DNA of 64,000 nt from Anaerocolumna sedimenticola (lineage in GTDB: Bacteria > Bacillota > Clostridia > Lachnospirales > Lachnospiraceae), in contig NZ_CP048000.1 of NCBI RefSeq assembly GCF_009931695.1, forward strand, positions 1,391,001 to 1,455,000. Reading direction: 5' to 3'. How positions within the stretch are numbered: the first letter of the stretch is position 1; each line of letters opens with the position of its first letter. A program made the position numbers and the translations under genes. Under the pieces are notes generated by a model that made no database searches, had not been told where the DNA came from, and saw nothing but the letters and a program-made list of their open reading frames with translations. Positions 51,697 through 61,545 of the stretch are shown in pieces.

Positions 51697-54219
51697 ATGG
51701 TAAAAAAATTTATTCTTGTATTTAAAACTCATTTTGACATCGGATTTACGGATTTATCATCTAAGGTAATTGATAAATATTCGAATTCCATGTTAAAGGA
51801 AGTTATTGCTACCTGTAAAGCTACGGAACATATGGGAGCCCTTAAATATGTCTGGACGATGCCGTCCTGGCCGCTTAAGGTGATAACCGAAAGATGCAGA
51901 GAAGATTTAAAGAAAGAACTGGATCGGTTAATTGAACAGGGTCAGATAGTCTGGCACGCTTTACCTTTCACTTCCCATACGGATTTTTGCAGTGCGGAGG
52001 AATATATAGAAGCCTTAAGATTTGGAAAAGAATTATCGGAAACTTACCATAAGCCTTACGTAATTTCAGCAAAGATGACGGATGTTCCGGGGCATAGTAT
52101 TATGCTGCCGGCGATTTTAAGCGGAGCAGGGGTTAAATTTTTGCATTTAGGCTGTAATGAATTTGCAACTCCTCCCAAGGTTCCGTTTTTATTTCATTGG
52201 CAGGCTAAAAGCGGAGAGAAACTGCTTACCATGTACAGTAAAGGTGGTTACGGAACTTCCCTATTCCCGCCAGAAGACTGGGATTATCCGGTTTGGATGG
52301 CTTTGATGCAGACCAATGATAACAGTGGCCCACAATCCGCTTCTGTTATAGAAAAACTGGTAAAGAACATAGGGAGTAAATACCCGGAGGCAGAAATAGT
52401 ATGCGGGACTATGGATGATTTTTACAATGAGCTTGCAAAGTGTGATTTAAGTAATATTCCTACTATAACAGAAGACCTTGGAGATACCTGGATTCACGGA
52501 ATCGGTTCTTATCCGAAAGAAGTGGGCCTGCTAAGGGAAGACAGGGAAAGAAACAAAAGGCTGCAGGCAATTTACGCGAAACATTTATTGAATTCTTCGG
52601 CCGGTGATACAGGTAAGGCAGCAGAACTTCTGGATCAATATTACGAAAATGTAGGCCTTTTTGAAGAACATACCTGGGGAGCGGATGTGAAGACCTGGCT
52701 GGGACCAGAACGTGTATATCAAAAGGATGATTTCCTGAAAGCAAAAGAGAACGGAAACTACCGGTTCATGGAGACCTCCTGGGATGAACAAAGAGACAGG
52801 GCTAAAATAAGTAATTTAACCTTAAAAGAAGTAAAATCCTTAATAGATGGTAAGGAGTCCGGGCAGTTATCAGTATTTAACCCTGGCTGCAGTGAATTTA
52901 CCGGCTGGGTTACTGCAAAAGAGATAGATAAGGATTTTACAGATCTTTCTCTGGAAATGAACCATGAGAAAGTCCCGGTTACCAAAATTAACGGTGAGTG
53001 GGCTTTTTATGTAAAGAACCTCAAACCCTTTGTGACAACTCCGGTAACTGTCATTAAGCATGCTTCTGATCCGGGCTGCCTGAGTATAAAAAAAGACGGA
53101 TCTATTGTTAAAGTTGAAAACCATAGGTATATCCTGAAATTTTCTGAGGTTAACGGGGAGATCTCCGAGTTATATGATAAAAAACTAAAAGAAGTTTTAT
53201 TACAGCAGCAAAATAAAGAATCTGTCTTTGCCTACCGTTATGACCGTTATGGTATAGAAGATGTAACGCAGTTCTTAAGAGATTATGCCTACCGTTATTC
53301 TACCTGGGGAATACAGGATTACGGAAGAGAAGCCTATCCGGAATGTGATCATAAAACATACTATCCGGTTTATCAATCCTTTACGGTTGAGCAAAATACT
53401 CTTGTGTTTCATTATTTAAATACGGAAAGTGTTGAGAAATACGGGGATGCCAAAGAGGTTAAGTTAGAGATAACTCTGCCCCCCGCGGGAGATGAATTGT
53501 TTGTAACCCTTAGACTGAAAGACAAACAGGAAACACCATTTATAGAATCCGGTTCTTTCTTGATTCCTTTAGCTGATAAGGATTGCCGGTATCATGTGAA
53601 CAAACCCAATGTACGATTAAATCCCGAAACTGATATCGAAGTAAATGCAAATCATGTTTTTTACTGCCTGGAGAATTATATCTCTGCTTATGATGATAAA
53701 AAAGGAGTTTGTGTAATTCCCATGGATTCTCCGCTAACAGCAATAGGCAGTACAGGGGTTTATGAGTTCAGAAAAGAATATCAGAAACCGGAAGAACCTG
53801 TCCTCTACTTCAATTTGTTTAATAACATGTGGGGAACCAATTTTCCGCAATGGATCGGCGGTGATTTATGTTACCGTTATATACTTTATGGATTTAGCGG
53901 GGATGAGGAGACTTTTAACTTAGAAAAAGCGGCAGTATTAAAGGAAGGTGCAGAGATTACCGGCAGTACTTTGGATACAGAAGATTTGAAATTACCGGAG
54001 CACATGCAGTTGATTAATGTAAGAAAAGAACAGGACAATATAGTGATAAGGTTGAAAGAACTTCAGGGAGAAGAGGCTGTAAGAAAGCTTGCATTAAATG
54101 GTTATACCATTACGCCCGTAGATTTATATAATAGGGAAATAGGAAAAAAGATGGACAGGGAATATATGTTTACGGTAAAACCTTACGGTATTTATTCTTT
54201 CCTGCTTTCTGAAAGTTAA
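51697..54219 (+). CDS. GH38-like (DUF5054) glycoside hydrolase family protein
   Basis: 840 residues. The N-terminus LVFKTHFDIGFTDLS is the alpha-mannosidase-type metal motif (His12, Asp14). An aromatic-rich barrel follows (MPSWPLKV, WHALPFTSHTDFC, MTDVPGHSIMLP), then GDTWIHGIGSYPKEV and beta-sandwich C-terminal domains. GH38 enzymes are retaining, zinc-dependent alpha-mannosidases. The DUF5054 branch is poorly characterised, so the substrate is unknown; alpha-mannoside or related glycoside hydrolysis is the natural guess. There is no signal peptide, so it acts inside the cell after import by the adjacent transporter. ACGGAGGTT precedes the ATG. Confidence 0.85.
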   Translation: MVKKFILVFKTHFDIGFTDLSSKVIDKYSNSMLKEVIATCKATEHMGALKYVWTMPSWPLKVITERCREDLKKELDRLIEQGQIVWHALPFTSHTDFCSAEEYIEALRFGKELSETYHKPYVISAKMTDVPGHSIMLPAILSGAGVKFLHLGCNEFATPPKVPFLFHWQAKSGEKLLTMYSKGGYGTSLFPPEDWDYPVWMALMQTNDNSGPQSASVIEKLVKNIGSKYPEAEIVCGTMDDFYNELAKCDLSNIPTITEDLGDTWIHGIGSYPKEVGLLREDRERNKRLQAIYAKHLLNSSAGDTGKAAELLDQYYENVGLFEEHTWGADVKTWLGPERVYQKDDFLKAKENGNYRFMETSWDEQRDRAKISNLTLKEVKSLIDGKESGQLSVFNPGCSEFTGWVTAKEIDKDFTDLSLEMNHEKVPVTKINGEWAFYVKNLKPFVTTPVTVIKHASDPGCLSIKKDGSIVKVENHRYILKFSEVNGEISELYDKKLKEVLLQQQNKESVFAYRYDRYGIEDVTQFLRDYAYRYSTWGIQDYGREAYPECDHKTYYPVYQSFTVEQNTLVFHYLNTESVEKYGDAKEVKLEITLPPAGDELFVTLRLKDKQETPFIESGSFLIPLADKDCRYHVNKPNVRLNPETDIEVNANHVFYCLENYISAYDDKKGVCVIPMDSPLTAIGSTGVYEFRKEYQKPEEPVLYFNLFNNMWGTNFPQWIGGDLCYRYILYGFSGDEETFNLEKAAVLKEGAEITGSTLDTEDLKLPEHMQLINVRKEQDNIVIRLKELQGEEAVRKLALNGYTITPVDLYNREIGKKMDREYMFTVKPYGIYSFLLSES

Positions 54220-54355
54220 GCGTAAATGTCATCGAATAAAGGAAACGTAAAAAAGAGCTTTTTTATTAGGCATGAGTTTTAGAAGGATAGAGGTTTATTA
54301 AAAGGTAAGTTCACGAGATAAAAGGTAATTAAATTGAATGAGAAAGGAATGTCAT

Positions 54356-55180
54356 ATGAAACTAACTTATTACGGTACGGCAGCAGGAGAGGGGTGGCCC
54401 GGGTTATTCTGCAACTGCAGTCTTTGCAAGGCTGCCAGAGAGTTAAAAGGTAAAAATATCAGAACCAGGTCACAGGCATTGGTTAATAATGATTTATTAA
54501 TTGATTTGCCGCCGGATACCAATATGCACAGCCTGGTGCATGGGCTGAATCTTGAGACGGTTGATCATCTTCTGATAACCCATAGTCATTCGGATCACTT
54601 TAATCCGCCTGATCTGGAGCTTTTACGGGAGCCTTTTGCCCATAACCGTCCTAATACGTTTCACATTTATGGAAACGGCAAAGTGAAGGAAAGAATATGG
54701 AATGAGGTTCCGGATGTCAGTCAAGTGGAATCAAAGTTTTGTTTTCATAATGCTAAGCCGTTTCAAACAATTTCCATAAAAGATTATACGGTCGTGCCTC
54801 TTCTTGCACTTCATGACAGAAGAGAAGAGTGCTTGTTTTATCAAATCAGGCAGAATAGTAAAACCATATTGTATGCTCATGATACCGGTAATTTTCCGGA
54901 ACCGACGATTGAGTACTTAAAAGCAAATAAAGTACACTTTGACCTGGTAAGCTTAGATTGTACAACTCAAAGTGAAGAAGATGGAAAAAATCATATGGGC
55001 CTTATGGATGCAGCCAGGGAAAAGAGGCGTCTCATTGACCTTGGCCTTGGCGATATCTCTACCAAATGGATTGTAAACCATTTTTCACATAACGGCCTCT
55101 GGCTTTATGAGAAAATGGCGGAGGAAGCCGATAAATTCGGTTTTCTTGTATCCTATGACGGTATGGTAGTTGAATTTTAA
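54356..55180 (+). CDS. MBL-fold metal-dependent hydrolase (PhnP-like)
   Basis: 274-residue metallo-beta-lactamase fold with the motif LLITHSHSDHFNPPDLELL (HxHxDH) and later metal ligands in YAHDTGN and HFSHNGLW. The N-terminal CNCSLCKAARELKGKN cysteines resemble the structural zinc site of PhnP-like phosphodiesterases. ATG at 54356 is preferred for its AAAGGAATG. It follows the GH38-like gene by about 135 bases and probably cleaves a phosphodiester or ester released in the pathway. Substrate unknown. Confidence 0.85.
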   Translation: MKLTYYGTAAGEGWPGLFCNCSLCKAARELKGKNIRTRSQALVNNDLLIDLPPDTNMHSLVHGLNLETVDHLLITHSHSDHFNPPDLELLREPFAHNRPNTFHIYGNGKVKERIWNEVPDVSQVESKFCFHNAKPFQTISIKDYTVVPLLALHDRREECLFYQIRQNSKTILYAHDTGNFPEPTIEYLKANKVHFDLVSLDCTTQSEEDGKNHMGLMDAAREKRRLIDLGLGDISTKWIVNHFSHNGLWLYEKMAEEADKFGFLVSYDGMVVEF

Positions 55181-55312
55181 AGGAAAATTCCCGACTATCA
55201 GTTATTTCTTTAAGATGTTCAGCCAGGAAGTGACCGGGCGGGTGAAAGTTACATGTCAAATAATTAGGAAAGAAAGAATCAGGGTAACAGCATATGGAAA
55301 GAGGGTAATAAA

Positions 55313-55993
55313 ATGCTGCAAAACTTAACTGAGCTTGATATAATTGATACTTTAATCAAATTGGTGTTGGCCTTGTTATGCGGCGGAATTCTTGGAATCG
55401 AACGAGGCAGGAAAAAAAGGCCTGCCGGATTCAGGACCTATATGCTGGTGTGTTTAGGGGCTGCATTAGTTATGATGACAAATGAATATGTGAGCAGGAT
55501 ATATAGCAATGTAGATCCTTCGCGAATGGGAGCCCAGGTAATCAGCGGAATCGGTTTTTTAGGGGCGGGTACCATAATAGTAACCGGAAATAACCGTGTA
55601 AAAGGATTAACAACGGCAGCAGGTTTATGGGCGGCAGCTTGTATCGGACTGGCAATTGGTATTGGATATTATAGCGGCGCACTGATTGGCTGCGCTATGA
55701 TATTTGTGGCAATGGCAGCTTTACATAATGTAGATGAAAGAGTAATGGCTCATACTAAAGTATTAAATTTGTACGTGGAGTTTGAAAAACTCTCCAATGT
55801 AGGCAGATTTATTGAGTATATTAAGGAACGTGATATCCGTGTCAGTGATTTGGAAATAGCCAGATCAGGTGCAATCGATGAAATTGGAATAGCAATTTTA
55901 ATTACACTGCGTCTGCCGAAAAAACAAACCCATGCCGCCATATTAAGCCTGTTAAATTGCGCCGAGGGCGTCAGTTTTATAGAAGAAGTCTGA
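55313..55993 (+). CDS. MgtC/SapB-family membrane protein
   Basis: 226 residues. Membrane helices with the MgtC core LCGGILGIERGRKKRPAGFRTYMLVCLGAALVMM, QVISGIGFLGAGTIIV and GLTTAAGLWAAACIGLAIG, then a cytoplasmic ACT-like C-terminal domain. MgtC proteins act in Mg2+ or acid stress and ATP-synthase control in pathogens; in clostridia the role is unclear. It has its own AGAGGGTAA site and terminator. No obvious tie to the neighbouring sugar genes. Confidence 0.9.
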   Translation: MLQNLTELDIIDTLIKLVLALLCGGILGIERGRKKRPAGFRTYMLVCLGAALVMMTNEYVSRIYSNVDPSRMGAQVISGIGFLGAGTIIVTGNNRVKGLTTAAGLWAAACIGLAIGIGYYSGALIGCAMIFVAMAALHNVDERVMAHTKVLNLYVEFEKLSNVGRFIEYIKERDIRVSDLEIARSGAIDEIGIAILITLRLPKKQTHAAILSLLNCAEGVSFIEEV

Positions 55994-56002
55994 ATACAAA
56001 AA

Positions 56003-56060
56003 ACCTGTTATGTTTTGCATAAAAAGATTATCTTTCTAATACAAACATAACAGGTCTTTT
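56003..56060 (+). terminator. Terminator after the MgtC gene
   Basis: ACCTGTTATGTTT (56003-56015) with AAACATAACAGGT (56043-56055), perfect 13-bp stem, then CTTTT. Confidence 0.85.
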
Positions 56061-56194
56061 GCTCAAATCTCTTAGTAACGGGAATAAATCAAAATATATG
56101 AAAAAAATTAGGGGGGTCAAATTAAAACAGGTAAATTTATTTAAGCACCTTATCTAATTAACGAACGTTCTTAAAATTCATTTCACCTGAAACC

Positions 56195-57208
56195 TTACAT
56201 AACAATTTCCTTAAGTAATACCGGACGATTTTCATCTAAGGACTTTTTGGCTGCTTTTGCAATAAGTACAGGCTGTAATCCGTCGTTGATATTTACCGGA
56301 ACTTCGGTATCATTAATGATTGCCTGTACGAATAAAGATACTTCTTTTGAGAAAGAAGCCATATAACGTTCCAGGAAAAAGTATAAAGGTTTTTCGCCGG
56401 TAACTCCGGAAGCGGTACTGATTACTGCGGTAGAACCGGAATCGTTTGTAACGGCAACCTGTCCTTTGGATCCGAATACTTCAGCACGCTGATCATAGCC
56501 ATAGTCAGCTTTACGGGAGTTGTCAATGACTGCAAGGGCACCATTGGAAAGTTTCATCGTTATAATAGCGGTATCAATATCGCCAGCATCTTTAATTGCC
56601 GGATTAACCAGAGCAGTTCCGTTTGCATAAACTTCTACTACATCGCTTGAGGTTAAATAACGTACCATATCAAAATCATGGATGGTCATATCCAAAAACA
56701 TACCACCGGATACTTTTACATATTCAATCGGCGGTGCATCAGGATCTCTGGAAGTTACTTTAACAATATGCACATCTCCGATTTTGCCCTCTGATACGGC
56801 ATTCCTTACTGCTTCAAAATTGTGGTCAAATCTGCGGTTGAATCCAACCTGGAATTTTACATTGGAACCTGCCAAAACGTCCATAACTGCTTTTATTTTA
56901 GAAAGATCCTGAGAAATTGGTTTTTCGCAGAAGACATGCTTATTTGCTTTGATTGCTTCTATAGCAATATCCGCATGGGTATCCGTAGAGGAACATATTA
57001 AAACGGCGTCTATACTGCTGTCCTTTAATATATCTTTATAGTCTGTATAGATATTAGGAATTCCTAGGCTTTTCGCCCAGCCTGTAGTTGCTTCATTCAT
57101 ATAAGGATCTGCAATTGCAGCAACCTGTGCCTCTTTAACATGATATGTAATGCTTTCTGCATGTACTTTGCCGATTCTTCCGGCACCGATAATACCGATA
57201 TTTAACAT
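56195..57208 (-). CDS. iolG: Inositol 2-dehydrogenase (Gfo/Idh/MocA family)
   Basis: NAD-binding Rossmann start IGIIGAGRIGKVHAESI, then the family catalytic segment CEKPISQD with the lysine of EKP (about residue 95) and the GGMFLDMTIHDFDMVRYLTS helix with its His-Asp. It oxidises myo-inositol to 2-keto-myo-inositol, the first step of inositol catabolism. The iol assignment is supported by the neighbouring iolR-J-C-B-D-E genes, though it is read on the opposite strand. AAAGGATATG precedes the ATG. 337 aa is standard. Confidence 0.9.
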   Translation of the reverse strand: MLNIGIIGAGRIGKVHAESITYHVKEAQVAAIADPYMNEATTGWAKSLGIPNIYTDYKDILKDSSIDAVLICSSTDTHADIAIEAIKANKHVFCEKPISQDLSKIKAVMDVLAGSNVKFQVGFNRRFDHNFEAVRNAVSEGKIGDVHIVKVTSRDPDAPPIEYVKVSGGMFLDMTIHDFDMVRYLTSSDVVEVYANGTALVNPAIKDAGDIDTAIITMKLSNGALAVIDNSRKADYGYDQRAEVFGSKGQVAVTNDSGSTAVISTASGVTGEKPLYFFLERYMASFSKEVSLFVQAIINDTEVPVNINDGLQPVLIAKAAKKSLDENRPVLLKEIVM

Positions 57209-57601
57209 AATATCATATCCTTTCGTTTGAATTTAATAAGACTGAATTGTCACATTTTTGTTAAGAATAAGAAGATTATACCACGAAGTTTTTAAAATAT
57301 CAACAATAACTTAATAAAAATATACGCAAAAGGTTACAAAATATATTGATTTCTTAATAAAATATGATAATATATAATTAATTTTATTAGTAAATCAGAA
57401 AATACTTGCTAAAATTGATGACATAAGGTAGTGTTATTAGTAGTTAAATTGTGAGTACTATTCAGAACGCTTAAGATTAAATGATAAAAATCTCAGTCAC
57501 ATAGAATTTGAAGTTACGGTATCAAAGTTAAACCACAGTGAATGAATAGTGAAAGAATTATCATATTTGTGAAGATAAATCAGTAAACGGAGGATAATCG
57601 A
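57209..57601. promoter_or_regulatory. Divergent iolG / iolR control region
   Basis: Nearly 400 AT-rich bases with no gene. The iolR ribosome site ACGGAGGATAA lies at its end. Promoters for both directions must be here, but clear hexamers and an IolR operator could not be fixed by eye. Confidence 0.4.
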
Positions 57602-58384
57602 ATGGGGATGAAATCTTTTCGAATCAAGCAGATGGAACAATATATTATGGAACATGATCTTGTATCCATGGAGGAATTACGCAATGTTTTTGGCATATCA
57701 ATGAATACGGTGAGGTTGGATGTTACCCAGCTGGTGAATAAAGGTGTCATCCGGAAAGTATACGGCGGTGTATGCAGCAATCAAAAAGGAAATCTTATCC
57801 CTTTTGAAGAAAGGCAGTCTAAAAATATCCAGGGAAAAATAGCGGTGGGTAAAGCCGCAGCTCTGCTGGTGCAGGATGGAGATATCATTTATATTGATTC
57901 CGGAACAACTACCATGTATGTAATCGATTATCTGGGAGAATTAAATAATGTTACGGTGTTAACCAACAATTTAAATGCAATCAACAGGGCTGTATTACTT
58001 CCGGATGTGAATGTAATAAGTTTACCGGGAACCTTGGAGAGAAAAACCAACTCTTTTGTATCGGCTGATACGGTACGTACTTTGGAAAAATACAATATTA
58101 AAAAAGCATTTATGGCTTCTTCCGGTATTACTGAAAATGGTATGGTGACCAATGCTTCACCATTAGAATATGAGATTAAAAAAGCTGCGATAGAGAATAG
58201 CGATAATGTTTATTTACTGATAGACTCTTCAAAATTTGGGAAAAGTGCGATGTTAACTTATGCAAACATATCAGATATGAGTAAAGTTATTGTAGATGAT
58301 CATGCTGATGAGGGACTCTTAAGTTTATGTGAGAAAAAGAACGTGGAAGTGGTCCTTGCTAAGAATGAAACAGAGGCGGATTAG
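57602..58384 (+). CDS. iolR: DeoR-family regulator of inositol catabolism
   Basis: N-terminal winged helix (RIKQMEQYIMEHDLVSMEELRNVFGISMNTVRLDVTQLVNKGVIRKVYGGV) and C-terminal sugar-phosphate-sensing DeoR domain (IYIDSGTTTMYVIDYLG, LTNNLNAINRAV, PGTLERKTNSFV). 260 aa. As in other iol operons it should repress transcription until the 2-deoxy-5-keto-gluconate phosphate intermediate accumulates. That function is by homology and context. Divergent from iolG. Confidence 0.9.
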   Translation: MGMKSFRIKQMEQYIMEHDLVSMEELRNVFGISMNTVRLDVTQLVNKGVIRKVYGGVCSNQKGNLIPFEERQSKNIQGKIAVGKAAALLVQDGDIIYIDSGTTTMYVIDYLGELNNVTVLTNNLNAINRAVLLPDVNVISLPGTLERKTNSFVSADTVRTLEKYNIKKAFMASSGITENGMVTNASPLEYEIKKAAIENSDNVYLLIDSSKFGKSAMLTYANISDMSKVIVDDHADEGLLSLCEKKNVEVVLAKNETEAD

Positions 58385-58860
58385 TATAATGCAGTAACTG
58401 AAATTCTAAGTAAGCGCCAGGTATAGTCAAGATCCGAGGCATTTCACAAATTGAGAGAATATGATAATAATAGATTGCAAATTTATGTGACTACTCAGTT
58501 ACAACAGTTCTGGCGGGCAAAGCATGTCCTCGGTCCTGCTGATTAGTTCAATTTATTATCATATTCCCGGATGAATCTGCAGCATGTGTTTTATTTCAAG
58601 CGTGTTTCTTCTCTTTTTCTAACATATCGGTTTTTACCCCAGACTTTTATAGGAATTAACGGCTTAGTTCTCCGGTACAATTTCGACATTTTTTTAAAAC
58701 TTATGAATTGTTCGTATAGTTCCTTTCTTATTTTTGTTAAAGACCAAAATTATAAATAAAAATAGTATTTATTTAATTGACTAATGATTATATTTATGTT
58801 AAATTATTGGTAAGTTATTAACAAGTTGATAATAAGTTTCTAAGAAAGGTGAGTGTACGT
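58385..58860 (+). promoter_or_regulatory. Upstream region of the iolJ-C-B-D-E operon
   Basis: Contains the perfect 14-bp inverted pair GAATATGATAATAA (58457-58470) / TTATTATCATATTC (58553-58566) around an 82-nt interior with GCGGGC and CCTCGG. Then a promoter candidate TTGACT (58777-58782), 17 bases, TAAATT (58800-58805). A frame over 58571-58759 has no ribosome site and is not called. IolR binding sites probably lie here. Confidence 0.5.
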
Positions 58861-59702
58861 GTGTCGTTAGTTGATATGAAATCGCTGTTATTAAAAGCGG
58901 AAGAAGGAAATTTCGGAGTCGGCGCTTTCAGCGTTGGAAATATGGAGATGATAATGGGAGCTGTGAAAGCTGCTGAGGAAAGTAAATCGCCGGCAATCCT
59001 TCAAATTGCCCAGGTAAGGCTTCCTTATTCTCCGCTTCCTCTTATCGGACCGATGATGATTGCGGCAGCTAAAAATGCTTCTGTTCCCATAGCAGTTCAT
59101 TTTGACCATGGAACGGATATTGCTGCTATTAAGGAGGCTCTGGAACTGGGTTTTACCTCAGTAATGATAGATGCTTCCCACCTGCCCATAAAAGAGAATA
59201 TTAGAATCGTAAAAGAAGTAAAAAATATGGCTGATAACTATGGTGCTTCGGTGGAAGCAGAAGTAGGCCAGCTTGGTAAAAGTGAAGACGGTACCAAAGA
59301 TACGGGAATGTTTTATTCCAATCCGGTAGAGGTAAAAGATTTATATGAAAGTACAATGGTGGATGCAATTGCCCTTTCCATAGGGAATGCTCATGGGTTA
59401 TACAAGGATGAGCCGAAATTAAATTTCAATATATTATCGGAAACAAGAAAGCTTGTATCCGTGCCTCTTGTTTTACATGGCGGTTCCGGCATCAGTGAAG
59501 AAGACTTCAGAAAATGCATTGAATACGGAATCCGGAAAGTTAATATTGCTACGGCCAGTTTTATGGCAGTAGAAGAGGGGCCAGGAGATACAGCGTTGGT
59601 GAGAAACGGGATTATTTCAAACTAAGTTCGGAAATGGTAACCGGTATGTATAACAATGTAAAAGAACATATCAATATATTTAAAAGTAATGGTAAAGCTT
59701 AA
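58861..59702 (+). pseudogene. iolJ: Class II aldolase (6-phospho-5-dehydro-2-deoxygluconate aldolase), frameshifted
   Basis: A fructose-bisphosphate-aldolase-fold enzyme: VGAFSVGNMEMIMGAVKAAE, metal site AVHFDHGTDI, EVGQLGKSEDG, ALSIGNAHGLY and VLHGGSGI. Up to FMAVEEG it is normal; then the frame is lost. Adding one G to the GGGG at 59577-59580 gives VEEGARRYSVGEKRDYFKLSSEMVTGMYNNVKEHINIF, the expected tail ending at 59702. As written the last 40 residues are replaced by about 16 unrelated ones. The GTG at 58861 follows AAAGGTGAG. It would split the last iol intermediate into dihydroxyacetone phosphate and malonic semialdehyde. First gene of the main iol operon. Confidence 0.9.
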
Positions 59703-59718
59703 AGAAAGGCGGGAAAAA

Positions 59719-60735
59719 ATGAAATACGTTCAATTTGCAGAAAACAGGCCATTTGACATTATAATGCTCGGCAGAGTTGCAATTGATTTTAATCCGGTGG
59801 ACTATTATAAACCTCTCTCAGAAAGTACTACCTTTAAGAAATATCTTGGAGGATCACCGGCAAATATAGCTGTCGGTATGGCACGTCTTGGGAGAAAAGT
59901 TGGTTTTTTAGCAAAGGTTTCAAAGGATCAATTCGGTGACTTTGTAATAAATTACTTTAAAAAGGAAGGGATTGATACAAGCCATATCAGCTATTGTACC
60001 AACGGCGAAAAGCTTGGACTTACCTTTACAGAAATCTTAAGTGAAACCGAAAGCAGTATATTAATGTACCGGAATGAAGCGGCTGATTTACAGCTTTCCG
60101 TAGATGAGATAGAGGAAGATTACATGAAACAGGCAAAGGCTATCTTGATATCCGGAACTGCTCTTGCACAGAGCCCCAGCAGGGAAGCAGCATTAAAAGC
60201 CATGTCTTTAGCTAAAAAACATAATACGGTTATCATTTTTGACATTGACTACCGCCCATATAACTGGAAAAATGCAGATGAAATTGCAATCTACTATTCC
60301 ATGGTGGCCATGAACAGCGATATCATTTTAGGATCCCGTGAAGAATTTGATTTAACTCAGAAACTGATCGCTCCGGGGAACAATGATAAAGATACGGCGG
60401 CTTTCTGGCATAAACACGGAGCTAAAATTGTAATCATTAAACATGGTAAGGAGGGTTCCACCGCCTATACTAATGATGGAAATCAGTATGGAATCAAACC
60501 GTTTCCGGTTAAATTATTAAAATCTTTTGGGGGAGGGGACGGATATGCTTCCGCATTTCTGTATGGTTTATTGGAAGGCTGGGATATGATTGACTGTCTG
60601 GAATTCGGCAGTGCCTCAGCAGCTCTTCTGGTTGCAAGCCATGCTTGCTCGGAGGATATGCCCTCAGCCGCAAAGATTCAGGAATTTATCAAGGAATGTA
60701 AAGAAAAATATGGTGATATGATAGCAAGGGTTTAG
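59719..60735 (+). CDS. iolC: 5-dehydro-2-deoxygluconokinase
   Basis: PfkB-family sugar kinase, 338 residues. Start IIMLGRVAIDFNPVDYY, GGSPANIAVGMARLGRKVG substrate loop, and ATP-site end FGGGDGYASAFLYGLLEGW with the catalytic Asp in GGDGYAS (GAGD-like). It phosphorylates 2-deoxy-5-keto-gluconate in inositol catabolism. ATG at 59719, 16 bases after the iolJ stop, is taken over the open frame from 59689, which overlaps iolJ. Confidence 0.95.
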   Translation: MKYVQFAENRPFDIIMLGRVAIDFNPVDYYKPLSESTTFKKYLGGSPANIAVGMARLGRKVGFLAKVSKDQFGDFVINYFKKEGIDTSHISYCTNGEKLGLTFTEILSETESSILMYRNEAADLQLSVDEIEEDYMKQAKAILISGTALAQSPSREAALKAMSLAKKHNTVIIFDIDYRPYNWKNADEIAIYYSMVAMNSDIILGSREEFDLTQKLIAPGNNDKDTAAFWHKHGAKIVIIKHGKEGSTAYTNDGNQYGIKPFPVKLLKSFGGGDGYASAFLYGLLEGWDMIDCLEFGSASAALLVASHACSEDMPSAAKIQEFIKECKEKYGDMIARV

Positions 60736-60758
60736 CAGATTTTAAGTAGGAGGCAGTT

Positions 60759-61523
60759 ATGTTTGATTATTTAGCATTTGACCCGGACGGGAAAAAGGTT
60801 GTATCCCGTATGGACGGAATGAACAGCAATATGCTTATGGATATTACTGTTTACCAGATGAAAAAAGGAGATGTACTGGATTTCCTGAATAAAGAGAAAG
60901 AAACAGCTATTTTATTATTGGAAGGAAAGGTTACCTATCAATGGGAAGCACAGACTGAGACAGCCAAAAGGTCTGATGTATTTTCTGAGCCGCCTTACTG
61001 CCTTCATATGGGTAAAGATACAAAAGCTGTTATTACTGCTTCGGAAGACAGTGAAATTATCGTACAATCCACAACCAATGAAAATATTTTTGCCAGCCGT
61101 TTTTATAAACCAGCCCACTGCAAAATTGAATTAATGGGTGAAACACAGTGGGAGGGTACTGCCAAAAGGGAAGTACTTACTATTTTTGATTATAAAAATG
61201 CCCCTTACTCCAATATGGTAATGGGTGAAGTTATTACAAAAGCAGGGCGTTGGTCCAGTTATATACCGCACAGCCATCCCCAGCCGGAAGTATATTATTA
61301 CAAATTTGACAAGCCACAAGGCTTTGGAGGTGCATTTATCGGGGAAAATGTATTTAAGGTAGCTGACGGCAGCGCCGCATCCATACCCGGCGGGCTAACC
61401 CATCCCCAGACCTCTGCTCCGGGTTATAACATGTATTATTGCTGGATGATCCGTCATCTTGATAATAATCCCTGGACGACCAGAGATAATGATCCGGTAC
61501 ATGAGTGGTTATTAGGTGAATAA
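60759..61523 (+). CDS. iolB: 5-deoxy-glucuronate isomerase
   Basis: 254-residue double-cupin protein. The cupin metal site is visible as [18 protein letters not shown] (His-His...Glu) in the second half, followed by [25 protein letters not shown]. The first half is the degenerate cupin. It converts 5-deoxy-glucuronate to 5-keto-2-deoxygluconate. TAGGAGGCAG precedes the ATG. Followed closely by iolD. Confidence 0.95.
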   Translation: MFDYLAFDPDGKKVVSRMDGMNSNMLMDITVYQMKKGDVLDFLNKEKETAILLLEGKVTYQWEAQTETAKRSDVFSEPPYCLHMGKDTKAVITASEDSEIIVQSTTNENIFASRFYKPAHCKIELMGETQWEGTAKREVLTIFDYKNAPYSNMVMGEVITKAGRWSSYIPHSHPQPEVYYYKFDKPQGFGGAFIGENVFKVADGSAASIPGGLTHPQTSAPGYNMYYCWMIRHLDNNPWTTRDNDPVHEWLLGE

Positions 61524-61545
61524 GCAGAAAATAAGGAGGAATTAC

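Noticed and set aside
54235..54275. AAAAAAGAGCTTTTTTA as a terminator behind the GH38-like gene
   Set aside because: Stem is only A-T pairs around AGCT and too weak to call.
58571..58759. 62-residue plus-strand frame upstream of iolJ
   Set aside because: No ribosome site; hydrophobic by AT-richness only; lies in a promoter region.
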